From positions 96,487 to 160,486 of the forward strand of contig NZ_JAKLLN010000008.1 of assembly GCF_023150065.1 (NCBI RefSeq): a stretch of 64,000 bases of DNA, given 5' to 3'. Numbering within the stretch: position 1 is the first letter of the stretch; every line of letters begins with the position of its first letter. The notes beneath the pieces are model-generated. The model was not told the origin of the DNA. It ran no database searches and saw only the letters and a program-made list of their open reading frames with translations. This document shows, piece by piece, positions 1 to 7,950 of the stretch. This DNA is from Zoogloea sp. (lineage in GTDB: Bacteria; Pseudomonadota; Gammaproteobacteria; Burkholderiales; Rhodocyclaceae). The position numbers and the translations under genes were made by a program.

Positions 1-537
1 CTGGATACCCGATTTGGTGGTGAGCCTCAGCTCCGACTCCGCTGCCACCCCGGTCTGCAGGACCTGCCGGACCTGGTCCCGGCAATACCGGCGGTCCTTG
101 TCATAGACCAGCAGCTCGATGAAATCACCGGCCAGAACCTCATCCGGGGTGTAGCCGGTGCAGGTTTCAACGGCCCGATTGACCCAATACAGCTTTCCGG
201 CTGGGTTGATCCATCCCTCGATGCCGCCACCGGATTCGGCCGCGAGCCGGAAATAGCGATTCTGGCTGTCGCCCCCGTCCGCCAATCCGCCGCCCAGCGA
301 CGCTGCCCTGCCCGGCGACATCGGCAAGCGCTCGCTCAGTCGGGCGATGCGCTGACGCAGGTGCAACACGTATCCACCGCCCGCCAGCCCGAGCATCACG
401 GCGACGCCAGCCACCGCCGTCACCACCGGCGAGGCCATGCTTTCAGGCAGCGCCGCCAGCGCCGGGCCTGCCGGGAACAACAGCCCCGACGCGGCCAGCC
501 GCAGGCGCACAGGAATGACTTTCGCTAGAGATTTCAC
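1..537 (-). CDS. PAS-domain sensor protein, N-terminal part only (runs off left edge)
   Basis: The open frame runs from a GTG at 537 to the window edge (179 codons, no stop). The first 65 or so residues hold a hydrophobic signal-like stretch and a second membrane segment (TAVAGVAVMLGLAGGGYVL), followed by a short linker and a PAS fold recognisable from EGWINPAGKLYWVNRAVE and CTGYTPDEVLAG. The output domain (kinase, GGDEF or other) lies outside the window, so the class is unknown. The GTG overlaps the argA stop codon as GTGA, which implies translational coupling to argA at the end of the rsmE-pap-argA run. A role in sensing a redox or small-molecule signal is only inferred from the PAS domain. 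Confidence 0.75.
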   Translation of the reverse strand, partial: MKSLAKVIPVRLRLAASGLLFPAGPALAALPESMASPVVTAVAGVAVMLGLAGGGYVLHLRQRIARLSERLPMSPGRAASLGGGLADGGDSQNRYFRLAAESGGGIEGWINPAGKLYWVNRAVETCTGYTPDEVLAGDFIELLVYDKDRRYCRDQVRQVLQTGVAAESELRLTTKSGIQ

Positions 538-1925
538 AGTGTCTTCATGAAGACCTTTGAACGCCTGCTCACATCGTACATCTCCCGCTTCTGGCGCGGC
601 AGATCCTCCGGCGGCGCCTCCCGGAAACCTCGCTCCCGGAACCAGTCGGCGGTGCGGGTGGTGAGCACGAACAGGCGCTCCACCCCCAGCGCCCGGGCCC
701 GCCTTTCCATGCGCCTCAACAGCATCTCGCCCAGCCCGGCGCGGCGATGCTGGGGCACCACCGCCACACAGGCCATTTCCGCCGCCCGCTCGTCGATGAA
801 GGGGTACAGGGCCGCGCAGCCCACCAGCACGCCGTCGTACTCGACCACGGTGAAGCGTTCGATCTCCTCCTCCAGGCGCTCCCGGCTGCGCCGCACCAGC
901 GTGCCGTCGGCCTCCATCGGGGCGATCACGCTGCCCAGGGCGCCCACGTCCTCGATGGTCGCCTCACGCAGGCGGAACAGGGGGTCGCGGGTCAGCACGG
1001 TGCCCACGCCCTGGGGCGTGAAGAACTCCAGCAGCAGACCGCCGTCCTTGTCCCGGTCGATCAGGTGGGCACGCCCCACGCCCTGGCGCACCGCACGGAT
1101 CGCACAGGGCAGGTAGAGGTCCAGATCTTCGGTCATCCCTTCACCAGCCTTCAGCTTGGCCTCGGCGTCGTCGGCGGTGATGGCCTCGATCAGGCCGCCT
1201 TTACTGTCGAGCAGCCCCGGCGCGTCGCACAGGTAGATGAGCTTCTCGGCCTTGAGGGCAATGGCCACGGCCTCGGCCACGGCTTCCATGCTCATGTTGA
1301 AGATCTCGCCGGCCGGCGACACCCCGAGGGGCGACATCAGCACCACATTCTGCTGATCCAGATCGGCGGCGATTTCTTCGGCAATCACCTTGCGCACGGT
1401 CCCGGTGAACCCGTAATCCACCCCATCCACCACCCCCACCGGCTTGGCGGTGATGAAATTGCCACCGGTCACCCGCATGAAGCTGCCGGCCATCGGCGTG
1501 TTGGGCAGGCCCTGGGAGAGCTGGGCTTCGACCTCGATGCGGGTCACCGCCATGGCCGCCTTGACGCACTCCAGCGCCGCGGCGTCCGTCACCCGCAGCC
1601 CCTTGTGATAGCGCGGCGTCAGCCCACGACGGGCCAGCTCGGCTTCGATCTGCGGACGCGCACCATGCACCAGCACCAGACGCACCCCCAGGGCGGCGAG
1701 CAGGTTGCAGTCGTAGGCCAGGGTCTGGGCCAGTTCACCGGCGGCCACCTCGCCACCGAACCCGAGCACGAAGGTCTTGCCGCGAAAGGCATGGATGTAT
1801 GGAGCGGCCGCCCGCACCCAGGCGACAAAGCGCTGGGAGAGGTGGTCGGCCTGCCCGGGGGCTGGCGCAGTGGCAGAGGTCGTCACGCTGGTTTCCGGAA
1901 TGGCCGAATCGGCAGAGGTCTGCAT
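534..1925 (-). CDS. argA: Amino-acid N-acetyltransferase (N-acetylglutamate synthase)
   Basis: Catalyses acetyl-CoA + L-glutamate to N-acetylglutamate, the first step of arginine synthesis, in the cytoplasm. The 463 residues show the two-domain ArgA plan. An amino-acid-kinase-like domain (about 45-300, with VLGFGGEVAAGELAQTLA and LVLVHGARPQIEAEL) binds arginine in this family. A GNAT domain follows (about 320-455), with the acetyl-CoA loop PQHRRAGLGEMLL. Length is close to E. coli ArgA (443), with a short extra N-terminal tail. The ATG at 1925 is 18 nt after the pap stop, so it is probably co-transcribed with pap. Feedback inhibition by arginine is expected from the family and cannot be judged from sequence alone. 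Confidence 0.93.
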   Translation of the reverse strand: MQTSADSAIPETSVTTSATAPAPGQADHLSQRFVAWVRAAAPYIHAFRGKTFVLGFGGEVAAGELAQTLAYDCNLLAALGVRLVLVHGARPQIEAELARRGLTPRYHKGLRVTDAAALECVKAAMAVTRIEVEAQLSQGLPNTPMAGSFMRVTGGNFITAKPVGVVDGVDYGFTGTVRKVIAEEIAADLDQQNVVLMSPLGVSPAGEIFNMSMEAVAEAVAIALKAEKLIYLCDAPGLLDSKGGLIEAITADDAEAKLKAGEGMTEDLDLYLPCAIRAVRQGVGRAHLIDRDKDGGLLLEFFTPQGVGTVLTRDPLFRLREATIEDVGALGSVIAPMEADGTLVRRSRERLEEEIERFTVVEYDGVLVGCAALYPFIDERAAEMACVAVVPQHRRAGLGEMLLRRMERRARALGVERLFVLTTRTADWFRERGFREAPPEDLPRQKREMYDVSRRSKVFMKTL

Positions 1926-1943
1926 TTTAGGGTCAGTCGTCCT

Positions 1944-3431
1944 TCATTTTCCGATGGCGGTTTCAAGCTTTTCGACAAGCGTGGCCAGAATCTTGACCCG
2001 CGCGAAGTATTTGTTGTCGGCCTCGACCAGGGTCCAGCCGGCATTCTCGGTGCTCGTGCGGTCGATCATGTCGCACACGGCGGGCTCGTAGGCCGGCCAC
2101 TTTTCCCGGTTGCGCCAGTCTTCGGCGGTGATCTTGTAGCGCTTGAAGGCCTCTGCCTCCCGGGCCTTGAAGCGCTGGAGCTGCTCGTCGCCGCTCACCG
2201 ACAGCCAGAACTTGACCACGATGGCGCCCGCCGACACCAGCTGATCCTCGAAATCGTTGATTTCCGCGTAGGCCCGCATCCAGTCGGCCTCCGAGCAGAA
2301 GCCCTCGACCCGCTCCACCAGCACCCGCCCGTACCAGGAGCGATCGAAGATGGCCACCTTGCCCTCCCGCGGCAGGCGCCGCCAGAAGCGCCACAGGTAG
2401 GGCTGGGCGCGCTCCTCGTCACTCGGCGCGGCGATCGGGATCACCGAGTACTGGCGCGTATCCAGGGCCTGGGTGACGCGCTGGATGGCGCCACCCTTGC
2501 CAGCCGCGTCCATGCCCTCGAACACCAGCACCAGGCTGCGCCGGGCAAAGGCATCACTGCGCACCGCCAGCGCGAGGCGCCCCTGCAGCTTCTCGAGCTG
2601 CTGCTCGTAGGTCTTCTTGTCCATGGGCTGATCCAGCACCAGGGCATTGAGGAGATTGCGCTGATCGACCGGAGCGGGCAGCAGGGGCGCGGTAAGGCGT
2701 GGCCGGTACCCCTTGCCGATGGCATCCAGCTTGCGTTGCATGCCATCCAGCAGGGTCCGCCCCACGTGCACCGCCCGGTAGTCGGGGTCTGAGCCATCCA
2801 CGATCACCCACGGGGCAATGCCGGTGCTGGTCCGGCGCAGCACGTGCTCGGCCACCTCACGGTAGTGGTCGTATTCCTCGTAGAACTGCCAGTCCGCCTC
2901 GCGCACCCGCCAGCGGGTGTCGGGATTCGCCTCGAGGGCCTTCAGACGCTTCTTCTGCCCGCTCCGGGAGAGGTGGAACCAGAACTTCACGAGCAGCACC
3001 CCCTCGGCGGCAAGCATGGCCTCGAAACGGTTGAACTCGGACAGACGCTGGTCCAGGCGTGCCTTCTTGATTCTCTTGAAGGTCCGGTCACCGATAGGCT
3101 CCGAATACCAGTTGCCGAACAGGATGCCGATCTTTCCCTTGGGCGGCAGGGCACGCCAGAAGCGCCACAGGAAGGGGCGCTCACGCTCCTCCTCGGTGGG
3201 CCGGTCGAAGGCATGCACCTCGATGTGCCGCGGATCCATCCACTCGTTGAGGAGATTCACCGTCTCGCCACGCCCGGCGCCGTCGATGCCGTTGATCAGG
3301 ATCACCGTGGCGAAGCCCTTTTTTTCGAGCAGCTCGAACTGGGCGTTGAGCAGCGCCGTGCGCAGTTGCGGTTCGATTTCGTCGTACTCGGCCTTCGACA
3401 GCCGGTGACCCAGCTCCGCGGACTCAAACAT
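1944..3431 (-). CDS. pap: Polyphosphate:AMP phosphotransferase (two-domain PPK2)
   Basis: Transfers phosphate from polyphosphate to AMP, giving ADP (class II PPK2). The 495 residues contain two tandem PPK2 domains. The C-terminal domain is canonical: Walker A GMDAAGKGG near residue 305 and FDRSWYGRVLVERVEGF as Walker B and lid. The N-terminal copy is degenerate: its Walker A reads GIDGAGRGE (Lys to Arg), and the catalytic region reads LFGNWYSEPI instead of FDRSWYGR. Only the C-terminal domain is therefore likely to be active, as reported for two-domain PPK2 enzymes in general. Its start overlaps the rsmE stop by 8 nt and argA follows after 18 nt, so it sits in a compact minus-strand operon. 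AMP-to-ADP recycling from polyphosphate is the family role. Confidence 0.9.
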   Translation of the reverse strand: MFESAELGHRLSKAEYDEIEPQLRTALLNAQFELLEKKGFATVILINGIDGAGRGETVNLLNEWMDPRHIEVHAFDRPTEEERERPFLWRFWRALPPKGKIGILFGNWYSEPIGDRTFKRIKKARLDQRLSEFNRFEAMLAAEGVLLVKFWFHLSRSGQKKRLKALEANPDTRWRVREADWQFYEEYDHYREVAEHVLRRTSTGIAPWVIVDGSDPDYRAVHVGRTLLDGMQRKLDAIGKGYRPRLTAPLLPAPVDQRNLLNALVLDQPMDKKTYEQQLEKLQGRLALAVRSDAFARRSLVLVFEGMDAAGKGGAIQRVTQALDTRQYSVIPIAAPSDEERAQPYLWRFWRRLPREGKVAIFDRSWYGRVLVERVEGFCSEADWMRAYAEINDFEDQLVSAGAIVVKFWLSVSGDEQLQRFKAREAEAFKRYKITAEDWRNREKWPAYEPAVCDMIDRTSTENAGWTLVEADNKYFARVKILATLVEKLETAIGK

Positions 3432-4167
3432 GCGCCTCTCCCGAAAAATCGCCCCATAGGGTTTGCAGCGCGGCCAGGGCCGCCAGACCGGCGGTTTCGG
3501 TACGCAGCACCCGCGGCCCGAGGGCCAGGGGCGCGCAACCAGCCCGCTCGGCCAGGGCCAGTTCAGGCGCCGACCACCCCCCCTCCGGCCCGATCAGCAC
3601 GGCCAGCGGCCCATGCGGAGCAGCCTTGCGGGCCAGCGCCCCGGCCGCACCGGGGGCCAGGATCAGGCGCGCGCCGTCGGCCGGCTGCGCCAGGTAGCGG
3701 GCCAGGCTGAGGATCTCTCCCACCACCGGCACCCGGTTGCGCCCGGACTGCTCGCAGGCCGCCACCGCGATCTGCTGCCAGTGGGCCACCCGCTTTTCAG
3801 CCCGGTCACCGGACAGCTTCAGCACCGAACGCTCCGCCGCCACCGGCTGGATGGCCACCGCGCCCAGCTCCACCGCCTTCTGCACGACCCAGTCCATCTT
3901 GTCACCGCTGGCCAGGGCCTGCACCAGGGTGATCGCCAGGGGCGACTCCTGCTCGATCGGCAGACGCGGCCCGAGCCGTGCCAGGGGCTGCTTGCCCAGG
4001 GCGGTCAGGGTGGCAGCGAACTCACCGCCACGCCCATCGAAGAGGACCACCGGATCACCCACGGCAAGGCGCAGAACACGCTCGGCGTGGTGCGCCACCG
4101 GCACCGGCAGGGCAATTTCACAATCGGGAGCAAGCCCCTCGGGGCAGAAGAAGCGCGGATTCATCAT
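3424..4167 (-). CDS. rsmE: 16S rRNA (uracil(1498)-N(3))-methyltransferase RsmE
   Basis: Methylates N3 of U1498 in 16S rRNA using SAM. The 247-residue length is typical. A PUA-like N-terminal domain (RFFCPEG...ILP-type start, VGDPVVLFDGRGGEF) is followed by a SPOUT knot with the family signatures LIGPEGGWSAPELALAE (about 192-208) and LGPRVLRTETAGLAAL (about 217-232). It opens the rsmE-pap-argA run; its 3' end overlaps pap by 8 nt. No clear Shine-Dalgarno precedes the ATGATG at 4167, while a GATAAT hexamer lies only a few bases upstream. Transcription may therefore begin very close to the start codon; this is weak inference. Confidence 0.93.
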   Translation of the reverse strand: MMNPRFFCPEGLAPDCEIALPVPVAHHAERVLRLAVGDPVVLFDGRGGEFAATLTALGKQPLARLGPRLPIEQESPLAITLVQALASGDKMDWVVQKAVELGAVAIQPVAAERSVLKLSGDRAEKRVAHWQQIAVAACEQSGRNRVPVVGEILSLARYLAQPADGARLILAPGAAGALARKAAPHGPLAVLIGPEGGWSAPELALAERAGCAPLALGPRVLRTETAGLAALAALQTLWGDFSGEAHV

Positions 4168-4283
4168 GCTATTATCGCCAAAACCACGTTACTCAACGGG
4201 ACTGAAACGCAGCCCGCGCCAGCCATGCTGGCGTGCCCGACGCTTCAGCCCAGCCGGGCCCGGCCGTTAAGGTCGTGGTCTTC

Positions 4284-5114
4284 ATGTCCTTGGCTTCCCA
4301 GCACCCGATGACCAGCGCCCAGCGCCTCGAATACGCCCGCACCCTGGCAGAAACGGTTCGCCGGATGGCCCGTGAGACCATCCTGCCCCGCTATCTGCGC
4401 GCCGTACGCGAACAGAAGGCCGACGGCAGCGTGCTCACCGAGGCCGACCTGGCCTCCCAGGCCGCCCTCGTGGAATGCCTGCCCGAGCTCATCATGGCAC
4501 CGGTACTGGGCGAGGAAATGACCGCCGAGGAGCAGGGACGCGTCTGGCACGAAGGGGCCAACGGCCTGTGGGTCATCGACCCCATCGACGGCACCACCAA
4601 CTTCGCCAACGGCATTCCCTTCTTCGGGGTGGCGGTGGCCTACCTGGTCAATCACAAGACGCAGATCGGGGTGGTCTATAACCCGGTCACCGACGAAGCC
4701 TTCTACGCCGGCCGGGGGGCCGGCGCCTGGCTCAACGACATTCCGCTGCCCATGCGCCAGCCCGCCAGCCGCCTCAAGGAGGCCGTCGCCGGTGTGGACT
4801 TCAAGCGCATCAGCCACCACCTCGGCGACGAGCTGGCGGTCCGCCCGCCCTATTACTCCCAGCGCAATTTCGGCTCCAGCGCCCTCGAATGGTGCTACGT
4901 GGCCGCCGGACGTCTCGACGTTTACCTCCATGGCGGCCAGATGCTGTGGGACTACGCCGCCGGCCGCCTGATCCTCGAAGAAGCCGGTGGCAGCTACAGC
5001 ACCCTCGGCGGCACACCGCTCACGGCCGGGCCTGCCATCAAGCGCTCGGTCATCGCCGCAGCCAGCCCGGCCCTGTTCGAGCAGTGGCGCACCTGGCTGC
5101 ACGCCCACTCCTGA
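4284..5114 (+). CDS. Inositol-monophosphatase-family phosphatase
   Basis: Mg2+- and Li+-sensitive sugar/inositol phosphatase fold (276 aa from the ATG at 4284). All three metal-binding signatures are present: VLGEEMTAEE, WVIDPIDGTTNFANG and LWDYAAGRLILEEAGG. The start at 4284 is preferred because AAGG lies about 10 nt upstream. A GTG at 4233 would add 17 residues without an RBS, and an ATG at 4308 is also possible. The gene is divergent from rsmE and 135 nt upstream of prk on the same strand. The substrate cannot be fixed: SuhB-like, histidinol-phosphatase HisN-like and fructose-1,6-/sedoheptulose-bisphosphatase-like activities all occur in this family. The neighbouring prk and tkt-gap-pgk make a sugar-bisphosphate role worth testing. 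Confidence 0.85.
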   Translation: MSLASQHPMTSAQRLEYARTLAETVRRMARETILPRYLRAVREQKADGSVLTEADLASQAALVECLPELIMAPVLGEEMTAEEQGRVWHEGANGLWVIDPIDGTTNFANGIPFFGVAVAYLVNHKTQIGVVYNPVTDEAFYAGRGAGAWLNDIPLPMRQPASRLKEAVAGVDFKRISHHLGDELAVRPPYYSQRNFGSSALEWCYVAAGRLDVYLHGGQMLWDYAAGRLILEEAGGSYSTLGGTPLTAGPAIKRSVIAAASPALFEQWRTWLHAHS

Positions 5115-5249
5115 GGGTTTGATCGACGCCGGCGGTCCGTTTTTTGCTGGTTCAGCCCGCCCGGGGCGCAAAATCCTGCGATCGAGTGCTTTTGGAACAG
5201 GCCATGCCCCGTGCCCTGCTCCAAAACTACTCACTTTCGGGAAGCAGTC

Positions 5250-6125
5250 ATGTCCATGAAGCACCCCATCATCGTGGTCACCGGCTCCTCAGGCGCCGGC
5301 ACCACCACGGTGAAACACACATTCGAAGGCATTTTCTGGCGCGAGAAGGTCAACGCGGCAATCATCGAGGGAGACAGCTTTCACCGCTATACCCGCGAAG
5401 AGATCCGCCGTCTGATCATCGAAGCCGAGAGCAAGGGGCAGCGGGGCATCAGCCATTTCGGCCCCGAGGCCAACCTGCTCGAAGAACTCGAACAGCTTTT
5501 CCGTACCTACGGCGAATCCGGCGGCGGCAAGCGTCGCTACTATCTGCACCACGCCGAGGAAGCGGCCCGGCGCGGACTGCGTCAGGGTGATTTCACCCCC
5601 TGGGAGGACCTCCCCCAGGACACGGACTGCCTGTTCTACGAAGGCCTGCACGGCGCGGTGATCACCGACAAGGTCAACACCTGTCGTCACGCCGACCTGC
5701 TGATCGGCGTGGTTCCCATCACCAACCTGGAATGGATCCAGAAGATCCACCGGGACACCAAGACCCGGGGCTATTCCCTGGAGGCAGTGCAGGAGACCAT
5801 ACTGCGGCGCATGCACGACTACGTGCATTACATCGTGCCCCAGTTCTCCCACACCCACATCAACTTCCAGCGGGTGCCCATGGTGGACACCTCCAACCCC
5901 TTCATCGCCCGGGACATCCCGACCGCCGACGAATCAATGGTGATCATCCGCTTCCGCGACCCCCGCGGGGTGGACTTCCCCTACCTGCTGCGCATGATCC
6001 ACGACAGCTTCATGAGCCGCGCCAACACCATAGTCGTGCCGGGTGGCAAGCTTGATCTCGCCATGCAGTTGATCCTCACCCCGCTGATCTGGAAGCTCAT
6101 GGAACGCCGCCGGCAGTGGGTGTGA
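5250..6125 (+). CDS. prk: Phosphoribulokinase, proteobacterial type
   Basis: Phosphorylates ribulose 5-phosphate to ribulose 1,5-bisphosphate with ATP. The 291 residues match the length of class I bacterial PRK. The P-loop GSSGAGTTTV is near residue 12, followed by IIEGDSFHRYTREEI and FYEGLHGAVITD, both typical of the family. The ATG at 5250 is chosen over an in-frame upstream start because GGGAAG precedes it and MKHPIIVVTG is the usual N-terminus. No RuBisCO genes are in the window. E. coli also carries a PRK-like gene (prkB) of this size outside any carbon-fixation context, so a Calvin-cycle role is not proven. A tkt-gap-pgk cluster follows 3.4 kb downstream. Confidence 0.9.
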   Translation: MSMKHPIIVVTGSSGAGTTTVKHTFEGIFWREKVNAAIIEGDSFHRYTREEIRRLIIEAESKGQRGISHFGPEANLLEELEQLFRTYGESGGGKRRYYLHHAEEAARRGLRQGDFTPWEDLPQDTDCLFYEGLHGAVITDKVNTCRHADLLIGVVPITNLEWIQKIHRDTKTRGYSLEAVQETILRRMHDYVHYIVPQFSHTHINFQRVPMVDTSNPFIARDIPTADESMVIIRFRDPRGVDFPYLLRMIHDSFMSRANTIVVPGGKLDLAMQLILTPLIWKLMERRRQWV

Positions 6126-6147
6126 GCGACTGAAAACCCGGCCCCGC

Positions 6148-7950
6148 TCAGCGCGGGGCGGCCGCAGCGATGTCCTTGCCCACCTCGGTCTTCAGATCAT
6201 CCCGGAACTCGCCCTCCCAGCCTTCGCCGCTGGCCCAGTAGAGGCGCCCGAGCCCGTGCTTCTTGCCGAGCACCCAGGCACCTTCATAACGGTTGCCGTT
6301 CTTCCAGGCGTAGGTGCCCTGGCCATGGAAGAGCCCCCGTGAGAATTCACCGGTGTAACGATCGCCGGAAGCAAACACCAGGGTGCCGCGCCCGCCGGGC
6401 TCACCATCCTGGACAGCCCCCTCGTAGCGGTTGCCACCCGGAAACTGGATCACCCCGTAGCCCACGGCCCGATCATCCACCCAGTCACCCTCGTACCACT
6501 GGCCACCCACCCAGTTGAAACGCCCCTTGCCCTGGCGTCGGCCCTTGACCAGCGTGCCGGTGAAGCGCTCACCGTTGGCCCATTCGACCGATCCGGTACC
6601 GCTGACCTCGCCCGTATCGGAGACGATGGAAAAAGCCCCCCGGTAGGTGGTGTCACCGGCGACCACCACCCCATCGGTGGCCGGCGCCGGCCGGTGTTCG
6701 ACGACCGGCACATCCGCTGGCCGGGGCTGCGCCACCGCCGGTTTGGAGGGTGCCGGAGCATTCACCGTCGATGCTGCAGTCCGCGTGCCCGCCACCAGAG
6801 CGTTCCCCGGCGTTGCTGCTGTCGTCGCAGCTCCGGCAGCGGCGGTCACCACCGGCGCCGGGCCTGGCGCTGCAGGCTGTCCACTCGCTCCGGCGGGGCC
6901 CGGCGGGGCCACCTTCTTGCTACCGTACATTGCGATGGCCTGGGCGGGCAGCGGCGCACCACGCTCCCGGGCGAGGGCATCCGCATTCGTGCGGGCAAGG
7001 GTCTGGGGGGCGCCCCGACAGGCGGTGGCGGCATCCCGCCACCCCACCTCGGCGCGGATGGACAGCTGATCCCGCTCGCTGGCCGACAGGCCGGCACCGT
7101 TCGTTTTGAGGCGCTGGGCCTGATCGGTGGCGGCATCCCACAGGGGACCGCAATGTTCGGCGTTGTGAGCATCCACGTGGGTCTGCTCGGCCTTGCGCTG
7201 GGCCTGCTGCTGGCGGGTGCCGGAGCATTTGTCCGCCGCCCCCTCCCAGGCCATGGCGGCCTTGTCGTAGAGCATCGCCGCGTCGTCCCAGCGTTTGTCC
7301 TTCCAGGCACCGCGGGCGTAATCCACCAGCGCGCCGGCGCTCTTCCAGGCCGCATCGCAGGCGGGCCCGGCGCTCAGCAGTTCGGCATTCGCAGCCCGCA
7401 ACCGCACCGTGGCGGCGAGGCTCTTCTCGGCCTTCTCCCGATGGGGCGACTGGCACAGCCCCACCGCCTCGCGCCACACTCCCTCGGCCTCACCGAGGAG
7501 GCGCTCGACCTCGGCCGGGTCTCCCTTGTCGTTGCGCGCCGCGGTAGCCCGCAGATCCAGATCGAGTGCCTTGTCGAGCCGCGGCAAGCACTCGGACTGA
7601 TGGGACATGGCGCCCTCTGCCAGCTTGAGCTCCGCCGTCGCCCGGTCGCCCTGACGATTGGCCTGGATGGCCACCGAGGGGCAGGCCGCCGCCACCTTGA
7701 GGAAGGCACTCCCCGCCTCGCGCAGCACCGGCACCGCCTCTTTCCAGCGCCGCGCAGCCGAGGCGTGCGCCCCGCGCTCGAGGAGCACCTCGGCCTCTTG
7801 CAGGAGCACCGGACAATCCACCACCACAGGCGCCGCCGCAGACTCGGTCGGCATGGCTGCAGCAGCATCCGGCTGCTGGGCCCCGACGGCGCTGGCGATG
7901 GCGGAAACACACAGGACAGCAAGGGAGAAGGCACTCGTTTTCATCATCAC
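6148..7950 (-). CDS. Secreted MORN-repeat protein of unknown function
   Basis: Encodes 600 residues. A Sec signal peptide (AFSLAVLCVSAIASAVGAQ) is followed by a long helical region rich in Ala, Glu and Cys (about 40-340). A Pro/Ala/Thr linker (about 345-420) leads to a C-terminal fan of about six MORN repeats, e.g. YEGDWVDDRAVGYG, YTGEFSRGLFHGQGTY and YEGAWVLGKKHGLGRLYW. MORN repeats usually bind lipid or protein; no catalytic motif is visible. The start codon (ATGATGATG cluster) overlaps the stop of the upstream lipoprotein gene as ATGA, so the two are translationally coupled and probably act together in the periplasm. I do not recognise the family of the helical part. Confidence 0.75.
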   Translation of the reverse strand: MMMKTSAFSLAVLCVSAIASAVGAQQPDAAAAMPTESAAAPVVVDCPVLLQEAEVLLERGAHASAARRWKEAVPVLREAGSAFLKVAAACPSVAIQANRQGDRATAELKLAEGAMSHQSECLPRLDKALDLDLRATAARNDKGDPAEVERLLGEAEGVWREAVGLCQSPHREKAEKSLAATVRLRAANAELLSAGPACDAAWKSAGALVDYARGAWKDKRWDDAAMLYDKAAMAWEGAADKCSGTRQQQAQRKAEQTHVDAHNAEHCGPLWDAATDQAQRLKTNGAGLSASERDQLSIRAEVGWRDAATACRGAPQTLARTNADALARERGAPLPAQAIAMYGSKKVAPPGPAGASGQPAAPGPAPVVTAAAGAATTAATPGNALVAGTRTAASTVNAPAPSKPAVAQPRPADVPVVEHRPAPATDGVVVAGDTTYRGAFSIVSDTGEVSGTGSVEWANGERFTGTLVKGRRQGKGRFNWVGGQWYEGDWVDDRAVGYGVIQFPGGNRYEGAVQDGEPGGRGTLVFASGDRYTGEFSRGLFHGQGTYAWKNGNRYEGAWVLGKKHGLGRLYWASGEGWEGEFRDDLKTEVGKDIAAAAPR

